From contig NZ_LSJM01000318.1 in the NCBI RefSeq assembly GCF_001557215.1, forward strand, positions 1-64,000: a stretch of 64,000 bases of DNA, read 5' to 3'. Shown here piece after piece: positions 53,618 through 60,738 of the stretch. The DNA is from Sphingomonas sp. CCH9-E2 (GTDB taxonomy: Bacteria; Pseudomonadota; Alphaproteobacteria; Sphingomonadales; Sphingomonadaceae). Positions within the stretch are counted from its first letter, which is position 1. The number at the start of each line of letters is the position of its first letter. The notes under the pieces are model-generated. The model saw only the letters and a list, made by a program, of their open reading frames with translations. It was not told the origin of the DNA and did not search any database. The translations under genes were made by a program, and so were the position numbers.

Positions 53618-55363
53618 CTGGCGCTCCCAATGCCGAACCCAGGCCTCAACATCGACCAGCGCCATCAGTTCAGGGAGCAAGCCGCCCTTGCTCAGCTCAT
53701 CCGCGAAATATCGTTCGAGGCGCTTGCGGTCGATCAGTCGCTCTTTCGCCAGCGCGCCTCCCAGCAGCATGTCGCGCAGGCGCGGCAGGTTGGCGGCAAT
53801 CACGCGGTGAACCAGCGTGTTGAACGCGACCTTGCTACGGCGGTCGATCACTGCCGCCGGCAAGGCGTCGCGAAACGCCTCACGCGCGGCCGCGCGGTTG
53901 TTGCCGCCAATGCACCAATGCCAGCTCGGGATCCGCAGGCAGGTCTCGAAGATCGGCTGCGACATCAGTGGCGCAATGAAGGGTGCAATTGACTCCCGGC
54001 CATAGCCCTCGAGATGGTTCTGAATTGCGATGATCGACCAGACATGGCGCCTCTTTCCCGGGGCTATATCGTCTCGGGCCCTCAGCCAGGGATTCCCCGC
54101 AGGCCAGGGGAGGGTCGCGCAGACATCTTCAGCCAGAAACGGATTGGCCATCGGGGTCGGCAACACGTTCACCGGTTGCATGGATCGGCGCACTGCGGTG
54201 AGCAGCACCACCCATGCGTTGGTCCCGGCGAGCCGAGCAATATCGGCAGCCGTCTCGAACACCCCCCTGCCGAAACCTTCCGCGCGAAGCCGGTCGATGA
54301 CGGGCAGTGCCGAATGAAGCAGGCAGAACATGCTGTCGCCTCCGGCCCCGCCCAGAAATGCATCGGCGCCGCGCTGCTTTGCGAATGCCTGGATCGAGCG
54401 ATCAAAGGCCTGCGATAATGCGCGCGCGCAGGGCCGGGGTTGTCGCCATGCGTCGCTGCGTTCGATGTCGACCACCGCGGCATCCGCCAGCATCTCCTTG
54501 AGCGGCAGCCCTATATGGGCTGCAACCGCGCGTGCCCAGGGACGCTCGTCGGCCTCGCCGGGCTCGGGTCCGAAGGTCAGGCAATGCGCATCTGCAACGC
54601 CGGATAGGCCAGCAGCAACGATTGCCGAGTCGAGGCCGCCCGAAATCTCGATCAGCGGTCGGTCGAAGCATTCACCCCAGCTCTGCAGCGCCGCTAATCC
54701 GACGTCCCGAAGTGCGGCAATCGATCTCGCGCTGTCAGCGAACTGCGCATCCCGGGCGGCAAAGCGCCACGGGGTCCAGTCGCATCGAGCGCTCGCCGCG
54801 TTGCGCTGGACTGTAAGGCAGACACCGGGCAGCAGCTCGCTGACCCCGCGCAGCGCGGTCTGCGCGGGGCGCAGATCTCGAAACGCAAGCGATTGTGCGA
54901 TTATGGTCCAGTCGATCGACGGAACTACCAGCCCATGCTCGAACAGCAGATCAGGGCGCGAGGTGACCAGATGCACCCCGTCGCGCTCGAAATGGTAACA
55001 GGCGACCGTGCCGGACGGATCGCGCAGGATTTCCACGCCATCGCCTTGCACCCGAATGGCGACATATCCGCCCCAATAGCAGTCCAGCAGTTCACCTGTC
55101 TCCAGCTCTGCCAAGGCGGTCGGGGGCGATTGCGTGATGCGCGAGAAGGTGTCGCGGCGGAACAGATGACCCCAGATCACGCCTCGACCTTCGCCAAGGA
55201 CCAGGTGCGCCGCGCGAGCGTCACCCAGAATCTCCAGACCATCGCGCTCGACAAGCGGTACGAGCCGGTGGTGCGCTGCGAGCGCGTCGAGAAACTGCCT
55301 CAGCCAATCCGGTGCCGTGCACGCGGGCGCGGTGACGCAAGCGATGAACGCGGCGTTGTTCAT
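53594..55363 (-). CDS. Lasso peptide cyclase (C protein, asparagine-synthetase-like)
   Basis: A 589-residue homologue of asparagine synthetase B that adenylates the side-chain carboxylate of the core Asp/Glu and closes the macrolactam with Gly1. The PP-loop ATP motif is ISGGLDSAIV (residues 241-246). The N-terminal glutaminase-like domain lacks Cys2 (the protein starts MNNAAF), as expected for lasso cyclases, which do not use glutamine. The ATG at 55363 overlaps the B gene stop as ATGA. A longer upstream frame exists but runs antiparallel in content to B and is not real. Confidence 0.93.
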   Translation of the reverse strand: MNNAAFIACVTAPACTAPDWLRQFLDALAAHHRLVPLVERDGLEILGDARAAHLVLGEGRGVIWGHLFRRDTFSRITQSPPTALAELETGELLDCYWGGYVAIRVQGDGVEILRDPSGTVACYHFERDGVHLVTSRPDLLFEHGLVVPSIDWTIIAQSLAFRDLRPAQTALRGVSELLPGVCLTVQRNAASARCDWTPWRFAARDAQFADSARSIAALRDVGLAALQSWGECFDRPLIEISGGLDSAIVAAGLSGVADAHCLTFGPEPGEADERPWARAVAAHIGLPLKEMLADAAVVDIERSDAWRQPRPCARALSQAFDRSIQAFAKQRGADAFLGGAGGDSMFCLLHSALPVIDRLRAEGFGRGVFETAADIARLAGTNAWVVLLTAVRRSMQPVNVLPTPMANPFLAEDVCATLPWPAGNPWLRARDDIAPGKRRHVWSIIAIQNHLEGYGRESIAPFIAPLMSQPIFETCLRIPSWHWCIGGNNRAAAREAFRDALPAAVIDRRSKVAFNTLVHRVIAANLPRLRDMLLGGALAKERLIDRKRLERYFADELSKGGLLPELMALVDVEAWVRHWERQSSARIVN

Positions 55364-56013
55364 AGCGCGAGGATCGGGGTGAAGCCCGATACATGGTCGT
55401 AGCTGTCGTTCAGGAGCGCTTGCGGTGTCTGAAGCCAGCAGTGCGCGGCGAACGGCTCGGGCATGATCCCGAAGACGAGTTGCGCTCCGTATCCGCGCCG
55501 CGCCAGCCAGCTGTCGAGCGCGAGCGAGTCGAGGAGGCAGTTGCGTGCGATCGGCACCAGCGGTCGGCTTCGCTCGAATGCCGCAGCTTCGACGAGCGTT
55601 GCATCGAGCTGGCCCAGGACCGGAAGCGGCGTGCGCATGCGACGGCGCGACAGGATCAGGTGTAATGGCGAACAACGCAGCCTGAGCCAGGCGGCGGTCA
55701 CCTGCCGCGCGACGGCAACGGCGCTGCCGCGCGCGGGTGCCTCCCGGGCCTGAACAAGCGTATCGGGGATCCTGACGCGATCCCGCAAGGCGTTGGTCGG
55801 GACCGGATCCGATCTCTGCAGCACCCTTGCCTTGCCAAGCAGGTCGATGATCGCATCGGGCGCGGGCGCCCCATGTCGCACGTTCAGCCAGGTCAGCATT
55901 TCCGCATGAGCCGATTGCGGAACACGGAAATAGCGATCGCGCCGAAGATCGAGCACGAACAGCTTGTTGGAAGCGACGCAGGCGGTCGCGTGCGGGAGGA
56001 TGCGCCAGAACAT
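55360..56013 (-). CDS. Lasso peptide maturation protein (B, RRE plus protease)
   Basis: A 217-residue McjB-type protein. The N-terminal part (about 1-75; HATACVASNKLFVLDLRRDRYFRVP in key parts LFVLDLRRDRYF) is the leader-binding RRE fold. The C-terminal domain is a transglutaminase-like cysteine protease with Cys159 (ARNCLLDSLAL), His191 (AAHCWLQ) and Asp203 (LLNDSYDHV), which removes the leader. The ATG at 56013 is chosen because AAGGAG lies eleven bases upstream and MFWRL-like starts are normal for the family; the open frame could extend to a GTG at 56151. Unlike actinobacterial systems, B is not split. Confidence 0.92.
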   Translation of the reverse strand: MFWRILPHATACVASNKLFVLDLRRDRYFRVPQSAHAEMLTWLNVRHGAPAPDAIIDLLGKARVLQRSDPVPTNALRDRVRIPDTLVQAREAPARGSAVAVARQVTAAWLRLRCSPLHLILSRRRMRTPLPVLGQLDATLVEAAAFERSRPLVPIARNCLLDSLALDSWLARRGYGAQLVFGIMPEPFAAHCWLQTPQALLNDSYDHVSGFTPILAL

Positions 56014-56119
56014 CGATCGGGCCGCTCCTTCGATCAGCAGATGAATGAACCGTTTTTGCTTCCCGCGCTGGACGCCGACGCTCGTTCGGCCAAGACGCGA
56101 CGCGGCCTCGCAATGGCGC

Positions 56120-56143
56120 CGGTCGGGTGGAAAGGCCCGACCG
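56120..56143 (-). promoter_or_regulatory. Hairpin between lasso genes A and B
   Basis: CGGTCGGG / CCCGACCG form a perfect 8-bp stem with an eight-base loop, starting 11 bases after the precursor stop. There is no T tract. Its place suits a partial terminator or 3' stabiliser that keeps precursor mRNA more abundant than enzyme mRNA; the 141-bp A-B gap is otherwise non-coding. Confidence 0.6.
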
Positions 56144-56154
56144 ACGCGCACTGC

Positions 56155-56286
56155 TCAGTCGTTGGTGAGTCCCTGCGGGATCACCAGGCCGGCGAGGTCG
56201 AACTGACCCTCATTGGCCCCCTGCGTCTCCACGCTGGCGACGCCGAGGTCGATCAGTTCGACCGTTTCATTGTTGTCATGGTCCAT
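56155..56286 (-). CDS. Lasso peptide precursor (A)
   Basis: A 43-residue precursor. Leader residues 1-22 end in VETQ, with Thr21 at the -2 position that the maturation protease needs. The core is residues 23-43: ring segment GANEGQFD, tail LAGLVIPQGLTND. Gly1 and Asp8 would close an eight-residue macrolactam; the only other acid in range, Glu4, is too close. The tail ends in ND, like other sphingomonad lasso peptides with acidic ends. The ATG at 56286 has GGAG seven bases upstream; an in-frame longer version reaching 56340 lacks such a site. Confidence 0.9.
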   Translation of the reverse strand: MDHDNNETVELIDLGVASVETQGANEGQFDLAGLVIPQGLTND

Positions 56287-56351
56287 TGCTCGTCTCCATG
56301 TCGCGGGATGCGACAGAGACAAACTCATCCAAGCGTGCATGTATAAGAAGT

Positions 56352-56368
56352 TTATAATCCGATTATAA
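56352..56368. promoter_or_regulatory. AT-rich palindrome upstream of the lasso precursor
   Basis: TTATAATC-C-GATTATAA is a perfect 8-bp inverted repeat in otherwise GC-rich DNA, ending at the gntR stop and 66 bases upstream of the precursor ATG. It contains -10-like hexamers (TATAAT). It is a good candidate operator for the adjacent GntR protein and overlaps the likely promoter of the ABC genes. Confidence 0.6.
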
Positions 56369-56962
56369 TCAAATTGACGATCCAGCGTGTTCGCGTCGCC
56401 TGATCAGCTCGGAAACGAACTTCATTCGTCGCAGATGATAGCGCCGGATCGCTTGTTGAATTGATGCGTCAGCGGACTCTATTTCATGAAGTTCTGCGGG
56501 ACTCGCTCCGAGCACGTCGGGCTCGACCAGCCGGAAGGGATGGAGGCGATCCGAAACATTCGCCACTGCCGCATGAATTTCGCGGTTGGGCGCGCATGCA
56601 GCCAGTCGCTCGAACAGGCGATCGGCCCGGTCGGCGAGGGATGAGAATGTGCCGGCTTCGGACTGGACGAGCGGCGCGCGCGCAGTTCGACACGCAATGG
56701 ACACAAGAGCGGAATGCCATTCGTAGAGATCGCGCAGATCGGCCTCGGAGTAGCGCGGAACATGAAAGCCTTCACCACTGCTGGCCTCCACCAGGCGCTC
56801 GCCAACAAGACGGTGCAGCACATCCCTGACTGGCGTCATGCTGACGCCCAGGTCTCCCGCAATGCGGTTGGCCTCGAGCCGCGCACCCGGTGCAAGCCGG
56901 CCGTCGCGCAACATCTGCTTCAGCACCGAGTAGCTGCGCTCCATCGCCTGGAGCGGGCTCAC
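56369..56962 (-). CDS. GntR family transcriptional regulator
   Basis: A 197-residue regulator. The N-terminal winged helix is typical: GRLAPGARLEANRIAGDLGVSMTPVRDVLHRL (key part ANRIAGDLGVSMTPVRDVL). The C-terminal part (about 75-190) is helical and looks like a short FCD-type ligand domain. The GTG start at 56962 overlaps the dioxygenase stop; an ATG six codons later is the alternative. Lying directly before the precursor gene, it is the likely local regulator of the lasso genes. Confidence 0.88.
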   Translation of the reverse strand: MSPLQAMERSYSVLKQMLRDGRLAPGARLEANRIAGDLGVSMTPVRDVLHRLVGERLVEASSGEGFHVPRYSEADLRDLYEWHSALVSIACRTARAPLVQSEAGTFSSLADRADRLFERLAACAPNREIHAAVANVSDRLHPFRLVEPDVLGASPAELHEIESADASIQQAIRRYHLRRMKFVSELIRRREHAGSSI

Positions 56963-57843
56963 CGAACACGCCCTTGGCTGGCGCGGTGCGCGGCGACCGC
57001 CTTAGCCTGATCGGGCCGGAGCGCGTCGACCGCGCCGATATGCTCGGCAAGGCAGTCTGTCAGCAATATTGAGGGACAGACGCCTTCGTAATTGCCGAGA
57101 TTTGGCCGGTGCTGGCAATACCCGACCAGCGCGGCGAGCTCAGGCGGAAACGTCCTGGCGACCGAAGGCGGATAGGCCAGCCACTGATTTTCGTAGGGCT
57201 TGAGCCAACCCAGGCAGAAACTGACCACCACGGCTCTGCGAACTTCGCTGGTGCGATTTGCGCCCGCGCCATGGAGGGTCGAGCCAAGGAATACGATCGC
57301 ATCGCCCGGTTCGCATTCCGCGACGATCGAGTGACTTGGCATCGCGTCATTCAGTGCGGCTTTGCCATGGCTGTTCGGGTAAATGATTGTCGCACCGTTC
57401 TCGACGGTGAACCGCGTAAGCGGCCACATCACGTTGACCAGATATTCGACCTCGCCTTTCACGCCTGCCCACATGTCCTGGTCGCGATGCGGGAACTGTG
57501 CCGGCGCGCCTGGATGAAGTGCAATCGCCTGCATCAGGTTGAGCTGGATGGTGTCGCACCATTGTCCGAGCAAGCGCTGGCACACGGCAAGGATCAACGG
57601 TTCCAGCGCAAGCGCCGCGGCACGAGGTGTCCGTTTCAACAGGCTCCCGAACCGCTTCGTTCGTGCGCCATAGAAATCGCCTTCGCAGAACGGCGTAGCT
57701 GCGAACACCGGACCCAGATCTTCATCAAGCGCTTCAATCGAACCGCGCGGAAGCAGGTTGGGAACGATGCACCAGCCTTCCCGCTCAAGATCCTCGGAAA
57801 CAGCCTCAATCCGGACAGGCTTCGGGGTCGAATTGCGTGTCAT
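56959..57843 (-). CDS. Phytanoyl-CoA dioxygenase (PhyH) family protein
   Basis: A 294-residue Fe(II)/2-oxoglutarate-dependent dioxygenase. The iron ligands are His119 and Asp121 (FPHRDQDMW) and His191 (STLHGAGANRT), with an Arg ten or so residues later for 2-oxoglutarate. The ATG at 57843 is chosen over 57861 because GAGGAG stands seven bases before it. It lies between luxI (ten-base gap) and gntR (overlap). The substrate is unknown: it could hydroxylate the lasso peptide, the acyl chain of a signal, or an unrelated small molecule. Confidence 0.88.
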   Translation of the reverse strand: MTRNSTPKPVRIEAVSEDLEREGWCIVPNLLPRGSIEALDEDLGPVFAATPFCEGDFYGARTKRFGSLLKRTPRAAALALEPLILAVCQRLLGQWCDTIQLNLMQAIALHPGAPAQFPHRDQDMWAGVKGEVEYLVNVMWPLTRFTVENGATIIYPNSHGKAALNDAMPSHSIVAECEPGDAIVFLGSTLHGAGANRTSEVRRAVVVSFCLGWLKPYENQWLAYPPSVARTFPPELAALVGYCQHRPNLGNYEGVCPSILLTDCLAEHIGAVDALRPDQAKAVAAHRASQGRVR

Positions 57844-57853
57844 CGCGGTCTCC

Positions 57854-58477
57854 TCAGCCATTGGCACATCGCGCGCTCGTCTCTTGGTCGCGCAGCGAGC
57901 ACCATATTCCGCCCGCCGACAGTGCCGCCGGCGTTGCCGAACTGATCGAGATCGCAAGAGCCCCGAGCTGGCTCGCTCCGCCCGGCTGCAGTTCGCCAAG
58001 CAGACGACACTGCCAGCCGAAGTTGAGGATCTGCTGCAGCCAGCTCGCCTCTGCGACGCAGGTATAGGTCTCGATACCGTTATCGAGCGCGAACTCGACC
58101 AGCGCCGTGACGAGCTGATTGCGGATCGCGCGCCGCTCTGTCGCCCGTAACTTCCGGTCCAGGCAGAAGCGCGTCAGTTCCCATATTTGGGGTCCACGTG
58201 GCGGATCGCCCGCGCAGAGGGCGGAAAAGATGGAATCAAGAATATGCGGCCGTGTCGTCGGAAGCAGTCGGACCGACCCCAGATGGCCCAGGTCCTTGTC
58301 GGTCAGGATGATGTAGCGTGCGCCCGGCGTGTCGAATTGATCGACTTCATATTGCCCGCTGAGTACGGGCAGGTCCCACTTCAGCAGATCGACGAATATC
58401 TCCTTGCGCGCTGCGAACATCGACCGGAAGGCGATGTGACTGCTGCTATCAGCTCTGGACGGAACCAGCTGGACCAT
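57854..58477 (-). CDS. Acyl-homoserine-lactone synthase (LuxI family)
   Basis: A 207-residue autoinducer synthase. Conserved residues are visible: Arg24 in MFAARKEIFVDLLKWDL (Trp34), Asp46/Asp49 in YEVDQFDTP, and Arg70 in GSVRLLPTT, followed by WELTRFCLD. It joins an acyl chain to S-adenosylmethionine to give an AHL; the chain length cannot be read. The ATG at 58477 has GAGGG eight bases upstream; a GTG at 58486 would overlap that site. It is the second gene of the - strand run toward the lasso genes. Confidence 0.93.
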   Translation of the reverse strand: MVQLVPSRADSSSHIAFRSMFAARKEIFVDLLKWDLPVLSGQYEVDQFDTPGARYIILTDKDLGHLGSVRLLPTTRPHILDSIFSALCAGDPPRGPQIWELTRFCLDRKLRATERRAIRNQLVTALVEFALDNGIETYTCVAEASWLQQILNFGWQCRLLGELQPGGASQLGALAISISSATPAALSAGGIWCSLRDQETSARCANG

Positions 58478-58533
58478 GCGCTGCACCCTCGATTAACGAG
58501 TGGGCAGCATCCGCATCGGTCGCCGCGCAGGAT

Positions 58534-58551
58534 ATCCCCAGTTCTGGGGAT
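58534..58551. promoter_or_regulatory. lux-box-like palindrome before luxI
   Basis: ATCCCCAG-TT-CTGGGGAT is an 18-bp palindrome with perfect 8-base arms, in the 69-78-bp gap between luxR and luxI. Its centre lies about 65 bases before the luxI ATG, so a start site 42 bases downstream would leave a leader of about 23 bases. This matches a class-II-like LuxR site, though the sequence is not the Vibrio consensus. Confidence 0.65.
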
Positions 58552-58555
58552 CGGT

Positions 58556-59305
58556 TCAGTGCTTGAGAATTTCCGAGAAGCTGATCGAGCCATCAAACAG
58601 TGCGCGCACCGCCAGCATTGCCCGCTTCTGCACGCCGTAACGCTCACGCGCGTGCTTCAAATGCTGGATCACCGTCTCATGGCTGATGCCAAGGATCACG
58701 GAAATCTCCCAATCGGTCTTTCCGCGCGCAGCCCACAAAACGCAATCGCGCTGGCGTGCGGTCAGGGACGGGAGTTCATTCACAGGCAAATCCCGCTTGC
58801 CAATCAGCCCCCGCGCTGCCTCAAAGGCAAACGCGCCGATCAGCTGGCAGACGAACTCATATTCTTTCGGGAACTCCTCGCCCGCCGGCACCGCAAAGGA
58901 GCAGGATCCCAACGTCTCCCCCGGCACGCTTGCAGGGATTGTAAAGCCGTCGCCGATTCCCTCGTCATAGGCGTGTTCCAGGACACGGATATCTTGAGGG
59001 GTCAGCCTGATCATTTCAGGAACAGCCGACCAGCCGAATCCGACAGTGGCCAAACTGCACGCTCGGTGGATCGGATCGGATTGTCCGAGGCTGTTTTCGT
59101 CGAACCAGTCCTCCCATGCCGAGGGATAGTTATGCAGGCGAATGGCCGAGCCCTGATCGCAGGCAAAGTCAACATGATGTGCCAGCGCGAAATATCTGAG
59201 ACCCATTTCCTCGCAGCATCGCAAAAGGGCTGCATATAGGGTTTCCGACGTGCTCGCCGAGCGAGCAGTCTCGATAAAATATTCGGCAATGGCCAGCCGG
59301 GGCAT
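58556..59305 (-). CDS. LuxR family AHL-responsive regulator
   Basis: A 249-residue quorum-sensing receptor. The AHL pocket residues are seen in NYPSAWEDWF (Trp64), SDPIH (Asp77, Pro78), GFGWSAV (Trp92) and GDGFTIP. The C-terminal HTH is LTARQRDCVLWAARGKTDWEISVILGISHETVIQHL (key part GKTDWEISVILGISHETV). The ATG at 59305 follows an AGGG site; GTG at 59311 is the alternative. It reads in the same direction as luxI and the lasso genes. Confidence 0.93.
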   Translation of the reverse strand: MPRLAIAEYFIETARSASTSETLYAALLRCCEEMGLRYFALAHHVDFACDQGSAIRLHNYPSAWEDWFDENSLGQSDPIHRACSLATVGFGWSAVPEMIRLTPQDIRVLEHAYDEGIGDGFTIPASVPGETLGSCSFAVPAGEEFPKEYEFVCQLIGAFAFEAARGLIGKRDLPVNELPSLTARQRDCVLWAARGKTDWEISVILGISHETVIQHLKHARERYGVQKRAMLAVRALFDGSISFSEILKH

Positions 59306-59928
59306 ACCCACCCTGGTCGGTCCCGGGTGCGGTCCTCAACCCGCGCGCCTCGGGAGCCGCCTTGTTCGAAGCTTTCGGCCGGACAACTTCTCACGGCAGC
59401 GGCGAAGCAAGTTTAGTGGCCTAAGCCTTCAACCAAAAAAATGCCCTGTATGTCAAATATATGACGGACAAAGGCTCATGCCTAACGCGTGAATTTAGGT
59501 CCATTTTGGCGTGGATGTTTTGGCGCTCCGCGCACGTCAAAGGCGGCTCCCTCGGATCCGGCCAGAGGGCGCAGGCAGCAAGCAAAGGCTCTGCGGACGC
59601 TGGCGGCTTCCCAAAAGTCCGTCAGAGCAGGCTCAATCGGGACCGCGCCTTTTTCTTCCTGCGGCGCCGACCATGCTCCAGCGATCGCCGTCCGGATAGA
59701 CGGAGACGCCGAAGAGCGACTTGGTGCCGCGCAATGGGCGTAGAGCGAGTTCCCGCCACGAGCGTGGGGATGGCAAACCGCTTCTCGTGACGACGCGGCC
59801 TACGCTAACGCTCGTTTCCCTGCGCAGGCCTGCTCTCCTGCGTGTCGCGCTGTTGCCACTTCGCAAATCCATGCTCAGGTCTTGCAGGCGAGGGACCACT
59901 GAAACGCATGCGATGCGAGGTGAAACCA
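59306..59928. other. Stretch without a supportable gene
   Basis: It contains the upstream region of luxR (59306-59500, with an AT-richer patch around 59430-59465). A - strand open fragment (about 59633-59760, with TKSLFGVSVYPDGDRWSMVG) has protein-like codon use but no start or family, and may be a gene remnant. The leader of the AlpA gene follows. Confidence 0.5.
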
Positions 59929-60132
59929 ATGCAGACCGAACAGACCGACCGCATTCTGCGGATTAACACGGTTCTCGACCGTACCGGGCTCAGCCGCTCC
60001 ACGATGTACCGGAAAATGCAAAACGGCACGTTCCCGAAGAACGTGCAGATCAGCACGCGCTGCGCCGGCTGGCGGGAGTCGGCGATCGACGCTTGGCTGC
60101 GCAACCCGATGTTCTATCGGGTCGAAGATTGA
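59929..60132 (+). CDS. AlpA-like transcriptional regulator
   Basis: A 67-residue AlpA/phage excisionase-type DNA-binding protein: LRINTVLDRTGLSRSTMYRKMQNGTFPKNVQI (key part VLDRTGLSRSTMYRKMQNGTF), then WRESAIDAWL. Such genes belong to prophages and integrative islands, where they control excision. GAGG precedes the ATG at 59929. No integrase lies beside it, so it may be the last trace of an island. Confidence 0.88.
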   Translation: MQTEQTDRILRINTVLDRTGLSRSTMYRKMQNGTFPKNVQISTRCAGWRESAIDAWLRNPMFYRVED

Positions 60133-60144
60133 ACGCCGGACCTG

Positions 60145-60450
60145 CTAGTCAAAGAAGAATAGCAGCGCGATCGCGATCAGGCCAAAGATGGGCAGAACGC
60201 GCTCAAACGGAAGCTGCACATCCGAACGCTTCGTCGCAGATTCGGGAACACCCCCACCATTGCGCCGCTTCAATTCGTCGCGATGGATCTTCGCCAATGG
60301 AATGCCGGTGTCTCCCTGCGGCGCAAGCCGGTTCGGCGCCCCGTAAAGTTGCGGCACCTCGCTCAGCAGGTCCTTCTCGAGCCCCTTCGCCGCCTCTGCC
60401 CGCTGCTCGAGGCTTGCGCGAAACTCATCCGCATTTCTGGGCGATATCAC
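60145..60450 (-). CDS. Hypothetical tail-anchored membrane protein
   Basis: A 101-residue protein. The N-terminal 75 residues are charged and helical (EFRASLEQRAEAAKGLEKDLL), and a C-terminal hydrophobic segment (LPIFGLIAIALLFFFD) could anchor it in the membrane. GTG start at 60450. No family recognised. It converges with the AlpA gene. Confidence 0.5.
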   Translation of the reverse strand: MISPRNADEFRASLEQRAEAAKGLEKDLLSEVPQLYGAPNRLAPQGDTGIPLAKIHRDELKRRNGGGVPESATKRSDVQLPFERVLPIFGLIAIALLFFFD

Positions 60451-60738
60451 AGCGCTGCAACCATGGCGGCAGCGCGCGCTTTCACTCCGCCTTGTTCATG
60501 TGCCGGCAGCATCCGCATGAGCTCGATGATAAGCTGCGGTGCTTATCGATCGGTGAACGCGCGGGTGATCCGAACCGCAAGCGATCACTGTGCGGTCGAC
60601 AACATTCAACCGCCAGTCCAGTCCCTGAAGGACAACGCACTTGCATTCATTATTGTTACTTTTAAAGCTACATAATTGCGAGCGACACGATTCGCAAATT
60701 GCGGCGAAATCTCAATTTCGTCGACAGGAGGAACATCG

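Noticed and set aside
55364-56113. N-terminal extension of the lasso cyclase frame to 839 codons
   Set aside because: It runs through the B gene in another frame and is Arg/Ser/Ala-rich; the ATG at 55363 gives the family start and an ATGA overlap.
56014-56151. Longer start for lasso protein B (GTG at 56151)
   Set aside because: The extra 46 residues do not resemble the family, contain the A-B hairpin, and a better ribosome site serves the ATG at 56013.
56287-56340. 61-residue version of the lasso precursor
   Set aside because: The 18 extra residues lack a ribosome site and cover promoter sequence; leaders of this family are about 20-25 residues.
59633-59929. A 98-codon - strand frame upstream of the AlpA gene
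   Set aside because: Only the last 30 or so codons look protein-like and there is no start signal; reported as possible debris within the gap entry, not as a gene.
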